Positions 25,478 to 33,831 are shown, counted from the stretch's first letter. The stretch is 64,000 bases of DNA from an uncultured Clostridia bacterium (GCA_944380765.1 CALWIO010000002.1:1-64000); one strand, 5' to 3'. Translations and numbers: made by a program. The notes: generated by a model from the sequence alone, not told the origin.

Positions 25478-25495
25478 TACATTTGGAGGAAAATT

Positions 25496-26152
25496 ATGAA
25501 AAAAGAAAAACTCTATTGGCTTGTTGAAAGCGCCTTGATGATTGCTTTGGCGGTCGTTTTGGAGCTCGTTTCAAAAATGTTTGTGCCCGAAATGCCTTTC
25601 GGCGGACAGGTTACAATAGTCAGTATGCTTCCCGTAATTCTGGTAGCGTGGAAATACGGCATAGGCAGGGGACTCGTAACCGGTTTTGTATATTCTCTTG
25701 TGGAGATGATGCTCGGCACAAAAACAATTTCCGCGGCGTTTCTTCCCGTTGAGGACGACGGACTCGGCGTGTGGGGCGCAATACTTATGATGATTCTTGA
25801 CTACATACTCGCATTTACCGTTCTCGGACTTGCGGCTATGTATAAAAAAGCCGTTAAAAAGAACTGGCTCTCGCTAATGCTCGGCGCTTTCACGGTACTT
25901 GTAATGCGCTATCTCTGCCACATAGCTTCCGGCTATATCCTTTACGGCGCGTGGGCTGAGTGGTTCTTCTCGCAGGAGGGCTTCTATTCGTGGGGACAGA
26001 CAATTCTTAATAAATACAGCGGAAAAGCCCTTTCGCTTGTTTATTCTGTAATTTACAACGGATTCTATATGGTGCCTGAAATCGTAATCACAACAATAGT
26101 TGCCGGCGTAATAGGCAGAATACCTCAGATAACAAGAAAAAAAGCCGGCTGA
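25496..26152 (+). CDS. thiT: ThiT, thiamine-binding S component of an ECF transporter
   Basis: 218 residues with about six hydrophobic helices. ThiT binds thiamine with high affinity and works with the shared EcfA/A'/T module, whose genes are not in this window. Features seen: conserved glycine-rich GYGIGRGLVTGF-like segment (KYGIGRGLVTGFVYSLVEMMLG), aromatic thiamine-site region WAEWFFSQEGFYSWG and YNGFYMVPE near the C-terminus. GGAGGAAAATT precedes the ATG. The TPP riboswitch upstream gives independent support for thiamine specificity. Single-gene unit with a terminator at 26183. Confidence 0.93.
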   Translation: MKKEKLYWLVESALMIALAVVLELVSKMFVPEMPFGGQVTIVSMLPVILVAWKYGIGRGLVTGFVYSLVEMMLGTKTISAAFLPVEDDGLGVWGAILMMILDYILAFTVLGLAAMYKKAVKKNWLSLMLGAFTVLVMRYLCHIASGYILYGAWAEWFFSQEGFYSWGQTILNKYSGKALSLVYSVIYNGFYMVPEIVITTIVAGVIGRIPQITRKKAG

Positions 26153-26182
26153 TTTCTGCCTGACAGATTATATGGAATAATT

Positions 26183-26218
26183 ACGGGATTGCAAAAAATG
26201 CGGTCCCGTTAAATTTTT
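26183..26218 (+). terminator. Terminator after thiT
   Basis: ACGGGA / TCCCGT stem with an internal GC pair, followed by TAAATTTTTT. Confidence 0.65.
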
Positions 26219-26288
26219 TACAGATTTATATTGAAATTATTTAATATATTTGTTAAAATTTAATAAAAAGGATTGTGAGGTATGAATA

Positions 26289-27137
26289 ATGATTTGTAAA
26301 AATTGCGGCGCGTTAAATAATGATAACGCAAAATTTTGCGCTGTGTGTGGCTCTTTGGTATCCGCAGGCCCGGCAGAACCTGCCGTTCCTCAGCCGGAAC
26401 AGCCCGTTTTTCAGCCTTATGCTCAGCCGGATGCACAGCCGTTTGCTCATGCTCCCAAGAAAAAGCCCTCGAAAAAGAAAATTATAATCGGGGTTGTTGC
26501 GGCGGTTGCGGCTATAGTACTCATTGTTGTTGCCGGAACGCTTGCGGTATATTTCAGCGGAGCAGAACAGCGTAAATTTATCGGAACATGGCGCGCTACC
26601 GTCGATATGACCGACCTTGTTCAGGAAGAAATGCAGGATATGCCCTATATTTCCGATTACATAACGGTTACGGATTTCTCATGCGATTTGATTTTTACAT
26701 GCAACGAAAACGGCACATATTCACTGGCCTTTGATGATGACAGCATTGATAAAGCGACAGACAATCTTTTGCTGGATATTAAAGACGCCTTTTATGATTA
26801 TTTTGAAAATGAATTGCGCGAGGAATACGGCGCGGATATTTCATTGGAGGATGTCATGGCATATGCCGGAACAAGTATTGACGATCTCATGGACGAGGAT
26901 TTCTCCAATGCTTTCAGCGAAGCCCTACGCGAGGAATTGTCTGAAGAGGTGTTAGCAGGTAATTATTCGGTAAGAAGCGGTAAGCTTTACTTGACCGATG
27001 ATTACGATGACGACATTGACCTTGACGATTATGATACTTACCGCTTTGACGGTGAAAAATTGGTGCTTACAGGTTCTTCGGATTCGGATCCGGACGATAT
27101 GTTAGGCTATCCTATTGAGTTTGAAAAAGTAGGCTGA
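26289..27137 (+). CDS. Zinc-ribbon membrane protein with acidic external domain
   Basis: 282 residues. N-terminal zinc ribbon (CKNCGALNNDNAKFCAVCG), a Pro/Gln/Ala-rich linker (about 30-55), a basic stretch and membrane helix (KKKIIIGVVAAVAAIVLIVVAGTLAVYF), then about 190 external residues. The last part is notably acidic (DDYDDDIDLDDYDTY...) and contains a lipocalin-like beta pattern (FIGTWRATVDM..., YSLAFDDDS..., LYLTDDYDDD). Zinc-ribbon plus single-helix proteins with varied outer domains are common in Clostridia; their function is mostly unknown. GAGG lies nine bases before the ATG. Closed by a strong terminator. Confidence 0.8.
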   Translation: MICKNCGALNNDNAKFCAVCGSLVSAGPAEPAVPQPEQPVFQPYAQPDAQPFAHAPKKKPSKKKIIIGVVAAVAAIVLIVVAGTLAVYFSGAEQRKFIGTWRATVDMTDLVQEEMQDMPYISDYITVTDFSCDLIFTCNENGTYSLAFDDDSIDKATDNLLLDIKDAFYDYFENELREEYGADISLEDVMAYAGTSIDDLMDEDFSNAFSEALREELSEEVLAGNYSVRSGKLYLTDDYDDDIDLDDYDTYRFDGEKLVLTGSSDSDPDDMLGYPIEFEKVG

Positions 27138-27154
27138 CAACTAATTATAAATAT

Positions 27155-27192
27155 AAAAGCCTTTTTCCCGAATTACCGGGAAAAAGGCTTTT
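27155..27192. terminator. Strong bidirectional terminator
   Basis: Perfect 16-bp stem AAAAGCCTTTTTCCCG / CGGGAAAAAGGCTTTT with a 6-base loop, serving the zinc-ribbon gene (+) and comM (-). Confidence 0.93.
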
Positions 27193-27197
27193 ATCGT

Positions 27198-28724
27198 TTA
27201 TTCTTCAAACCGTCTGTCAAAGCTGCGGTACTGAATCGCTTCGGTAATATGGGGCAAATCAATTACCGGCGCCGAGTCAAGGTCGGCTATCGTCCTCGCG
27301 ATTCGCAGTATTTTGTCATACGCTCTTGCCGAAAGGGAAAGGCGTTCAAAAGATAATTTCAATATTCTTTGCGCGCTTTCGGTCATCACGCAGAACTGTT
27401 TAGTAGCGGCGGAGTCCATTTTAGCGTTGCAGGTAATCTTTGTGCCTTTAAACCTCTCCGCCTGAATTGCTCTCGCTTTTTCCACTCTCGCTCTTATGTC
27501 GGCGGATTTTTCACCCGCCTGCTTACCCGAAAGCTCCTCAAATTCCACGGGAGGCACTGAAATATGTATGTCCAGTCTGTCAAGCAGGGGGCCGCTGACC
27601 TTGGATAAATACCGTTTTGCCGCGCTCTCGGTGCAGGTGCATTCCCTGGTCGGGTGACCGTAATATCCGCAGGGGCAGGGATTCATAGCGCATACCACCA
27701 TAAGACTGCAAGGATATGTAAACTTTGCCGCCGCTCGTGATATGCTTATAACTCCGTCCTCAATAGGCTGGCGCAGAGATTCAAGAGTGCTTCTTGAAAA
27801 TTCCGGAAGCTCGTCTAAAAACAGCACTCCGTTGTGCGCCAATGACACTTCTCCGGGTCTCGGCACAGCGCCTCCGCCCGTAAGTCCTGCCGAGGAAACG
27901 GTATGGTGCGGCGAACGGAACGGCCTTGAACGCATAAGCGAAATATCTTTCGGCAATTCTCCGGCTATTGAGTATATATTTGTGGTTTCAATGGATTCTT
28001 CAAAGGACATCTGCGGCAAAATTGACGGAAGGCGTTTCGCAAGCATACTTTTGCCGGAACCGGGAGGGCCTGACATTAGCACATTGTGACCGCCCGCCGC
28101 GGCAACCTCTAAGGCTCTTTTAGCCTCGGTCTGACCTTTTACATCGGCAAAATCGGGCAGATTTTCATAGCCGTAAAGCTCTTTGTAGCTGCTTTCGCTG
28201 ACAGGGCTTATCAGCGCTTTGCTGTTAAGATGGTCTATAAGCGAAGAAACATTTTTTACGGGAAAAACATCAATACCCTTAACTACCGCGCCTTCCCCCG
28301 CGTTATCCTCCGGTATGAAAATCCTTTTTATCCCTGAGTTTTTAGCGCAGAGAATCATCGGCAAAACGCCCCTGATTCTTCGCAGCTCACCGTCCAGAGA
28401 AAGCTCGCCTAAAAATGCCGTGTCCTCATTTACACCGCTTAACTGCCCGTTAGCGCACAAAAGCGATATTAAAATCGGTAAATCGTAAATAGCGCCTTCT
28501 TTTTTTAACCCGGCGGGCGCAAGATTAACCGTAATCCTGCTGACGGGATATTGCAGACCGGAATTTTTAATAGCGGCTCTTACTCTTTCTTTGCTTTCCG
28601 AAACCGCCGTGTCGGGCAGCCCCACAACATCAAATCTCGGAAGTCCGCCTGAAATATCGGCTTCAACAATAACTTTGTACGCTTCGATTCCGAAAAGACC
28701 GAAGCTGATAATCTTTGAAAACAA
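27198..28724 (-). CDS. comM: ComM/YifB-family AAA+ (Mg-chelatase-like) protein
   Basis: About 508 residues. N-terminal Lon-protease-like fold region (GIEAYKVIVEADISGGLPRF, GLPDTAVSESKERVRAAIKN), central AAA+ with Walker A SGPPGSGKSMLAKRLP and Walker B LFLDELPEF, a CXCG-type insertion (CAMNPCPCGYYGH) and a C-terminal lid. ComM is a hexameric helicase promoting branch migration in natural transformation. TTG at 28724 is taken as the start: GGAGG sits seven bases before it and the resulting MFSKIISFGLFGIEAY matches the family start; the upstream in-frame ATG would place the SD inside the gene. Confidence 0.9.
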   Translation of the reverse strand: MFSKIISFGLFGIEAYKVIVEADISGGLPRFDVVGLPDTAVSESKERVRAAIKNSGLQYPVSRITVNLAPAGLKKEGAIYDLPILISLLCANGQLSGVNEDTAFLGELSLDGELRRIRGVLPMILCAKNSGIKRIFIPEDNAGEGAVVKGIDVFPVKNVSSLIDHLNSKALISPVSESSYKELYGYENLPDFADVKGQTEAKRALEVAAAGGHNVLMSGPPGSGKSMLAKRLPSILPQMSFEESIETTNIYSIAGELPKDISLMRSRPFRSPHHTVSSAGLTGGGAVPRPGEVSLAHNGVLFLDELPEFSRSTLESLRQPIEDGVISISRAAAKFTYPCSLMVVCAMNPCPCGYYGHPTRECTCTESAAKRYLSKVSGPLLDRLDIHISVPPVEFEELSGKQAGEKSADIRARVEKARAIQAERFKGTKITCNAKMDSAATKQFCVMTESAQRILKLSFERLSLSARAYDKILRIARTIADLDSAPVIDLPHITEAIQYRSFDRRFEE

Positions 28725-28855
28725 CTTTAATCCTCCAAACATTACTTATAGTTTATAATATATAATAAATTCAGAGGAATTTCAAATAATTTTTTGTTTA
28801 CATTTAGGAAAAATTGGAGTAAAATATTTGTGAAAAATTTTCTGGAGGGTATTTT

Positions 28856-30574
28856 ATGAACGATATCAACGCGCTGTATAAGCAGTGGCTTGAATGTGCT
28901 TCTGCCGATAAGGATTTAATTGAGGAGCTTAAAGGTATTGAGGGCGATAACGACGCCATACTTGACAGGTTTTATAAAAATCTTGAATTCGGCACCGCCG
29001 GACTTCGCGGAGTAATCGGCGCCGGCACTAACCGAATGAATGTATATACGGTCAATCAGGCTACGCAGGGACTTGCCGACTATCTTAACGCCAACTTTAA
29101 AGAGCCGTCGGTTGCCGTTGCCTATGATTCAAGAATCAAATCTGATGTTTTCGCAAAAAGCGCGGCAGGCGTTCTTGCCGCTAACGGAATAAAGGTATAT
29201 ATTTACCCCGAGCTTGTTCCTACTCCCATGCTTTCCTTTGCCGTCAGAAGACTGAACTGCGCTTCGGGTATTATCATAACAGCCAGCCATAACCCTTCCA
29301 AGTACAACGGCTACAAATGCTATGACCCGAACGGTTATCAGATGACCGATGAAGCCGCCGCGGCTACTTACAGCTATATTCTCAAAACCGATATGTTTAC
29401 CGGCGTAAAAACAATGGATTTTGACGAAGCCGTTAAATGCGGAAAAATCGAGTATATTGAAGAGTGGCTCATAAATGAATTCTATGAAAAAGTTTTGGCC
29501 TGCCGCGTAAATCCCGACGCCGTCAAAAAAGCCGGTTTAAAGGTGATTTATACGCCTCTTAACGGTACGGGCAACAAGCCTGTCCGCAAAATTCTTGAAC
29601 TTGCCGGCGTGGGTGAGGTTACGGTTGTAAAAGAGCAGGAACTGCCCGACGGCAATTTCCCAACCTGCCCGTATCCCAATCCCGAAATCCGTCAGGCGTT
29701 TGAGTGCGCCATAAAAACAGCCGAGGGGACTGAAGCCGACCTGCTGCTCGCTACCGACCCGGACTGCGACCGTGTAGGTATAGCCGTGCGTGACGGCGGC
29801 GATTTCGTGCTTATGACCGGCAACGAAGTGGGCGCTATGTTCTGCGAGTATCTTCTCAGCGCTCTCAAAGAGAAAAACGAGCTTCCCGAAAATCCCGTAG
29901 TAGTGAAAACTATCGTTACTACGCCTTTGATTGAAGCTATTGCCTCAGCGTATAACGCCGAGGTTGCCGATTTGCTCACAGGCTTTAAATATATAGGTGA
30001 GCTTGTAACAAACCTTGAAAAGAAAGGCGAGGAAAACCGCTTTATAGTCGGTATGGAGGAGTCTTACGGATATTTAAGAGGTACTCACGCCCGTGATAAA
30101 GACGCAGTTGTGGCTTCGCTGCTTATATGCGAAATGGCGTCCTATTATAAGCTTAAAGGTATGTCCTTAAAGCAGTTTATGGACAGTATTTATGAAAAAT
30201 ACGGTATGTATCTCAACACCGTTCTCAATTTTGCCTTTGAGGGCGCCAGCGGTATGCAGAAAATGAGCGAGATTATGACAACTCTCCGCGCTAACGCGCC
30301 TGAGGAATTCGCGGGTATGGAAGTCGTTAAAATTTCGGATTACAGTTTAAGCGTCAGCCGTGACCTTAAAAACAATACCGAAACCGAAATTACTCTGCCC
30401 AAGTCAAATGTGCTTTCTTATGTGCTTACCGATTCAAGCAAGGTCATTGTCCGCCCGTCGGGAACCGAGCCCAAGATTAAAGCGTATATAACCGCCTGCG
30501 GCGCTACCCGCGCTGAATCCGAGAAAAAGGAAAAGATAATAGGCGAGTCTGTTTCAAAAATTTTGGGAGTGTAA
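28856..30574 (+). CDS. Phosphoglucomutase/phosphomannomutase (alpha-D-phosphohexomutase)
   Basis: 572 residues, the length of the PgcA-type alpha-phosphoglucomutases of Bacillota. Interconverts glucose-1-P and glucose-6-P, feeding UDP-glucose and wall/capsule precursors. Four signature loops: phosphoserine loop TASHNPSKYNGYK, metal loop ATDPDCDRVGIAV, sugar-binding GMEESYGYLRGTHARDKDAV and phosphate-binding RPSGTEPKIKAY. Start ATG follows TCTGGAGGGTATTTT. A 31-residue microprotein gene follows four bases after the stop. Confidence 0.95.
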   Translation: MNDINALYKQWLECASADKDLIEELKGIEGDNDAILDRFYKNLEFGTAGLRGVIGAGTNRMNVYTVNQATQGLADYLNANFKEPSVAVAYDSRIKSDVFAKSAAGVLAANGIKVYIYPELVPTPMLSFAVRRLNCASGIIITASHNPSKYNGYKCYDPNGYQMTDEAAAATYSYILKTDMFTGVKTMDFDEAVKCGKIEYIEEWLINEFYEKVLACRVNPDAVKKAGLKVIYTPLNGTGNKPVRKILELAGVGEVTVVKEQELPDGNFPTCPYPNPEIRQAFECAIKTAEGTEADLLLATDPDCDRVGIAVRDGGDFVLMTGNEVGAMFCEYLLSALKEKNELPENPVVVKTIVTTPLIEAIASAYNAEVADLLTGFKYIGELVTNLEKKGEENRFIVGMEESYGYLRGTHARDKDAVVASLLICEMASYYKLKGMSLKQFMDSIYEKYGMYLNTVLNFAFEGASGMQKMSEIMTTLRANAPEEFAGMEVVKISDYSLSVSRDLKNNTETEITLPKSNVLSYVLTDSSKVIVRPSGTEPKIKAYITACGATRAESEKKEKIIGESVSKILGV

Positions 30575-30577
30575 CCG

Positions 30578-30673
30578 ATGAAGAGAGATAAGTTTGTTAA
30601 AGGTATGGCTATTTTTCTTGCCGCCATTATGATTTTGAGCACCGCAACCGTACTTGTTCAGATCTTTTTATAA
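30578..30673 (+). CDS. 31-residue single-helix membrane microprotein
   Basis: Basic start MKRDKFVKGMAIFL followed by a membrane helix that fills the rest (AAIMILSTATVLVQIFL). Starts four bases after the phosphoglucomutase stop and ends just ahead of a terminator, so it is in the same transcript; TTGGGAGTG supplies a possible SD. Size and layout resemble Prli42-like and DUF4044-like microproteins of Bacillota, but sequence this short cannot settle it. Function unknown. Confidence 0.6.
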   Translation: MKRDKFVKGMAIFLAAIMILSTATVLVQIFL

Positions 30674-30679
30674 TCGCTT

Positions 30680-30707
30680 AACCGCCGTGTACCGCGGCGG
30701 TTTTTTC
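30680..30707 (+). terminator. Terminator after phosphoglucomutase/microprotein
   Basis: AACCGCCG / CGGCGGTT stem, loop TGTACCG, followed by TTTTTTCTTTTTT. Confidence 0.9.
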
Positions 30708-30757
30708 TTTTTTGCTTTAAAATAAGAAATTTTATATATTTTATACAAAATTTTCTG

Positions 30758-30786
30758 TTGACAATAATATTATTTTGTGATATGAT
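30758..30786 (+). promoter_or_regulatory. Promoter for the SigH-like sigma gene
   Basis: TTGACA (30758-30763), 17-base spacer, TATGAT (30781-30786), 60 bases before the TTG start. Confidence 0.75.
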
Positions 30787-30846
30787 TTTTAAGAATTACG
30801 GGAATAATATTATATTGTTGTTTTTTACCGTATTTGAGGTGCCGCT

Positions 30847-31410
30847 TTGAACAGTAATGCTGATGAAAATAAACTTGTCGCTCTTGCGAAAGACGGCAGC
30901 AGCGAAGCGTTAGCTGAGCTTATAGGCAGGTATTCAAAAGCGATATTTAAAAAGGCAAATTCTTTTTGCAGTCTGAGCGGCATTGAAAATGAGGACCTGT
31001 ATCAGGAGGGTATGCTCGGTTTTTTAAACGCCGTAAAAACCTATGATGAGGCGCGCGGCGTTAAATTTTCAGCTTACGCTTTAACCTTGGCTTCAAGGGG
31101 TATCCTATCGGCCGTTAAAAAAGCCAACGGCAAGGGTAATATTCCACTCAGGTCATATACTTCACTCGACGGCGAAACGCAGCTTTACTCTTTGGCGCCC
31201 ACTCCAGAGGAAACCCTGCTTTACAGCGAGGAGCTTAACGCTGTCAGCAGCTTTGTTGAGAATAACCTTTCAAAAACCGAGAAAAAGGTGTTTAAGCTCA
31301 GCGTGCTCGGAATGTCATATAATGAAATTGCGGAGATTCTTGAATGCAGCGAAAAATCGGTTGACAACGCTGTTCAGCGTATTCGCAGGAAACTGCGCAA
31401 TATCAAATAA
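30847..31410 (+). CDS. Sigma-70 family factor, SigH-like
   Basis: 187 residues. Region 2: EDLYQEGMLGFLNAVKTYDEARGVKFSAYA (core binding and -10 recognition); region 4: NNLSKTEKKVFKLSVLGMSYNEIAEILECSEKSVDNAVQRIRRKL (helix-turn-helix for the -35). The lack of regions 1 and 3 and the spacing fit SigH, the transition-state factor that starts sporulation, but other small sigma factors are not excluded. TTG start follows GAGGTGCCGCT. A zinc-ribbon protein and spoVAE follow on the same strand. Own promoter upstream resembles the housekeeping consensus. Confidence 0.8.
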   Translation: MNSNADENKLVALAKDGSSEALAELIGRYSKAIFKKANSFCSLSGIENEDLYQEGMLGFLNAVKTYDEARGVKFSAYALTLASRGILSAVKKANGKGNIPLRSYTSLDGETQLYSLAPTPEETLLYSEELNAVSSFVENNLSKTEKKVFKLSVLGMSYNEIAEILECSEKSVDNAVQRIRRKLRNIK

Positions 31411-31494
31411 AAATGCCCTTTTAGTAAAACATTGTTTCAATGCTTGCGGTGCAAATCCGTATGGGGTAAATAATTTAAGCGAGGTAGCAAAATA

Positions 31495-31770
31495 ATGTAC
31501 GAAGACAAAACACTTACCTGCAAAGATTGCGGAAAAGAGTTCGTTTTTACGGCAGGTGAACAGGAATTTTACGCAGAGAAAGGATTAGTAAACGAGCCGC
31601 AGAGATGCAAAGAGTGCCGTGTCGCGCGTAAAAACGCAATCCGCGGCGCGAGAGAGTATCATACTGCCGTGTGCGCTGCTTGCGGCGGCGAGGCAAAGGT
31701 TCCTTTTACACCCAAGGACGACAGACCGATTTATTGCAGCGAGTGCTACGCAAAAATGAAGGGCGAATAA
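31495..31770 (+). CDS. Small double zinc-ribbon protein
   Basis: 91 residues with two zinc-binding units: CKDCGKEFVFTAGEQEFYAEKG...CKEC (the zf-trcl-like 'probable zinc-binding' motif) and CAACGGEAKVPFTPKDDRPIYCSEC. No membrane segment; cytoplasmic. Similar small proteins occur widely in Clostridia and other phyla and are thought to bind nucleic acid or protein, but function is not known. Start ATG at 31495 follows AAGCGAGGTAGCAAAATA. Ends with its own terminator at 31784. Confidence 0.85.
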   Translation: MYEDKTLTCKDCGKEFVFTAGEQEFYAEKGLVNEPQRCKECRVARKNAIRGAREYHTAVCAACGGEAKVPFTPKDDRPIYCSECYAKMKGE

Positions 31771-31783
31771 GAAATCAAATATT

Positions 31784-31808
31784 AAGCCGGGTTTTACCCG
31801 GCTTTTTT
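31784..31808 (+). terminator. Terminator after the zinc-ribbon gene
   Basis: AAGCCGGGT / ACCCGGCTT stem with a TTT loop, then TTTT. Confidence 0.88.
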
Positions 31809-31856
31809 GTATATATATTCCTCCCGGCGGCAAACTATACAAAGGGAGGAGTGCAA

Positions 31857-32210
31857 ATGATTTTTCTTAAAGCGTTTTTGGTGGGCGGTTTGATTTGCGT
31901 AATCGGTCAGCTTCTTATTGATTACACTAAACTAACGCCTGCGAGGATATTGGTTATCTTTGTAGTGACGGGCGTAATTCTCGGCGGACTGGGCGTTTAT
32001 CAGCCGCTTGTTGAGTGGGCGGGGGCGGGAGCTACCGTACCGCTTACAGGCTTCGGCAACGCTCTCGCTCAGGGTACCAAGGAGATAATTCGCGAAGAAG
32101 GCGCTCTCGGAATAATAACCGGGCCGCTTTCATCTTCGGCGGCAGGCATAACCGTAGCGCTTGTCTGCGGACTTATTGCTTCATTTATTGCAAGACCTAA
32201 ATCAAAATAA
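31857..32210 (+). CDS. spoVAE: Stage V sporulation protein AE (SpoVAEb)
   Basis: 117 residues, almost wholly hydrophobic, with the family segments KAFLVGGLICVIGQLLIDYTKLTPARILV, GVYQPLVEWAGAGATVPLTGFG and GPLSSSAAGITVALVCG. SpoVA proteins form the inner-spore-membrane channel that moves Ca-dipicolinate into spores and out at germination. The ATG at 31857 has AAAGGGAGGAG six bases upstream. In Bacillus this gene sits in a spoVA operon with spoVAC and spoVAD; here it stands alone between unrelated genes, so those partners must be elsewhere or absent. Confidence 0.9.
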   Translation: MIFLKAFLVGGLICVIGQLLIDYTKLTPARILVIFVVTGVILGGLGVYQPLVEWAGAGATVPLTGFGNALAQGTKEIIREEGALGIITGPLSSSAAGITVALVCGLIASFIARPKSK

Positions 32211-32223
32211 ATCAAAGAGAGCA

Positions 32224-32251
32224 TAAAAAAAGCAGGACAAAAGTCCTGCTT
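32224..32251 (-). terminator. Terminator of the small membrane protein gene (minus), possibly bidirectional
   Basis: AAGCAGGAC / GTCCTGCTT stem with a 4-base loop; on the minus strand it is followed by TTTTTTT. Weaker T-run on the plus side for spoVAE. Confidence 0.85.
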
Positions 32252-32269
32252 TAAAATTATATTGTCTTT

Positions 32270-32449
32270 TTACGCAACTGTTTCCGAAACAAAGCTGTCG
32301 TCACAGCAAGAGCAGGAAATATAATTTTCAGCGTCATTGCCGATTACAACCTTTTTGCTGTCAACATATTTTTTAACAATGATATAACCCGCAACCATAG
32401 CGCCTGCAACTGCCGCGAGAATTGCGATAACTTTCAATGCCTTTTTCAT
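32270..32449 (-). CDS. 59-residue membrane protein with CSCC motif
   Basis: Starts MKKALKVIAILAAVAGAMVA: one N-terminal membrane helix, then a basic stretch (VKKYVDSKK) and the tail NDAENYISCSCCDDSFVSE with three clustered cysteines. ATG at 32449 follows GGGAGGTTTTTT and the gene is closed by a strong terminator, so it is a real, independently expressed small gene. The Cys cluster could bind a metal or form disulfides (inference). Not recognised as a named family. Confidence 0.75.
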   Translation of the reverse strand: MKKALKVIAILAAVAGAMVAGYIIVKKYVDSKKVVIGNDAENYISCSCCDDSFVSETVA

Positions 32450-32531
32450 AAAAAACCTCCCGAATTACTTTTGAATTTAGCTTAATTATACACAAAAACA
32501 TTTAAAAAGTCAATGTAAAGTTAAAATAAAA

Positions 32532-32554
32532 TGCCGCGGACTTTGTCAGCGGCA
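32532..32554 (-). terminator. Terminator of rpsT
   Basis: Minus strand TGCCGC-TGAC-AAA-GTCC-GCGGCA hairpin followed by TTTTATTTT. Confidence 0.75.
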
Positions 32555-32569
32555 AAATACTTTGTACTG

Positions 32570-32827
32570 TTACGCCTTGTTAAGCTTTGTAACGAGGGCG
32601 GACTTTTTACGGGCTGCATTGTTTTTATGAAGCAGACCTTTTGCGGAAGCCTGGTCAATCTTTTTAACAGCAACCTTTACAAGCTCCTCTTTATCCGCGG
32701 CGTTAGCCTCAATAGCAGCGTTAGCCTTTTTAATGGCGGTTTTAAGCGCAGAATTTGTTGATTTGTTGCGCTGTGCCTTTGTCTTGTTAACAAGAACACG
32801 CTTTTTAGCTGATTTAATATTTGGCAT
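32570..32827 (-). CDS. rpsT: 30S ribosomal protein S20
   Basis: 85 residues, Lys/Ala-rich and helical, with the family start MPNIKSAKKRVLVNKTKAQRN and later ANAADKEELVKVAVKKIDQASAKGLLHKN. S20 binds 16S rRNA early in 30S assembly. ATG is preceded by GAAGGAGGTGTGACGA, a full-strength SD. Transcribed alone on the minus strand, divergent from gpr, an arrangement (rpsT next to gpr) common in Bacillota. Confidence 0.97.
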   Translation of the reverse strand: MPNIKSAKKRVLVNKTKAQRNKSTNSALKTAIKKANAAIEANAADKEELVKVAVKKIDQASAKGLLHKNNAARKKSALVTKLNKA

Positions 32828-32964
32828 TCGTCACACCTCCTTCGCATTACAGATACATATATTATCACGAAACAAAATAAAAATCAAGTTATTTTTTTAA
32901 AATGACTATTATTTTTTGCGCTGTCAATAATATAAAAGAAAATACGGGCGAAAAGAGTGAAAAT

Positions 32965-33831
32965 ATGAGTTTAAGAACTGATTTAGCGGTTGAAATGCGC
33001 GAAATTTTAACCGAAAGCGAAAGAAGCGGCGTAGAGGTAAAAAAATGGAAGATTGAAAACGCCGAAGTAACTCAGGTTGAGATATTGACCCCTGAGGGGG
33101 AAAAGGCTATGGGCAAGCCGAAAGGCAAATATATAACCGTTGATCTGCCGGAGTTTTCCCACGAAAGCGAGTTGCTTGACGGCAGACTGACCGCTCTTAC
33201 AAAAACTCTCAGGGAACTTTTGCCGCAAAATTGCAAAAGCGTGCTCGTAGCGGGTCTCGGAAACGAAAACATAACGCCGGACGCGCTCGGTCCTATGTGC
33301 GCAAAACAGATATTCGCTACCCGCCATATTGAAGAAACCGCGAAAGATGAACTGGGAATAGCCTTTCTGCGGCCTGTCTGCGCCGTGTCAACCGGCGTTT
33401 TGGGACAGACCGGAATAGAAACCGCCGAATATATCGCCTCAATGGTAAAACTTGTAAAGCCCGACGCGGTGATTGTAGTTGACGCGCTCGCTTCAAGAAA
33501 GCTGTCAAGAGTCGGCAAAACGGTTCAGCTTTCGGACACTGGAATATCGCCCGGCTCGGGAGTCGGCAACGCCAGAGCAAAAATAAACGCGGAGAGCGCA
33601 GGCGCTCCGGTTATAGCGGTAGGCGTTCCGACCGTTGTTGACGCGGCGACAATAGTAAGCGAGCTGACAGACGGCAATGATAATTCCGTAAAAGGCGAGG
33701 CGTCAGAAATGATGGTAACCCCGCGCGATATTGATACAGTAATTTCAAGAGCGGCAAGGCTTTTGTCGCTGAGTATTAACTGCGCTTTGCAGCCGGAAGC
33801 CGAACCGCAGCTTTTTTTGGAGATTATGTAA
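32965..33831 (+). CDS. gpr: Spore protease GPR
   Basis: About 288 residues. GPR degrades small acid-soluble spore proteins at germination after self-processing of its propeptide. Motifs: MSLRTDLAVEMRE at the start, VLVAGLGNENITPDALGPMCAKQ and ALASRKLSRVGKTVQLSDTGISPGSGVGN in the core, and the C-terminal LTDGN/EMMVTPRDID segment. ATG at 32965 is chosen because the family begins right there (RTDLAVE) and AAAGAGTG precedes it; an upstream in-frame ATG at 32902 gives an atypical extension. Followed by spoIIP, the usual order; one of its substrates, a SASP, is encoded at 39144. Confidence 0.95.
   Translation: MSLRTDLAVEMREILTESERSGVEVKKWKIENAEVTQVEILTPEGEKAMGKPKGKYITVDLPEFSHESELLDGRLTALTKTLRELLPQNCKSVLVAGLGNENITPDALGPMCAKQIFATRHIEETAKDELGIAFLRPVCAVSTGVLGQTGIETAEYIASMVKLVKPDAVIVVDALASRKLSRVGKTVQLSDTGISPGSGVGNARAKINAESAGAPVIAVGVPTVVDAATIVSELTDGNDNSVKGEASEMMVTPRDIDTVISRAARLLSLSINCALQPEAEPQLFLEIM

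Noticed and set aside
31411-31494. GCGGTGCAAATCCG stretch that recalls a cobalamin riboswitch
   Set aside because: The conserved B12-box and core helices are missing and the downstream gene is a zinc-ribbon protein.
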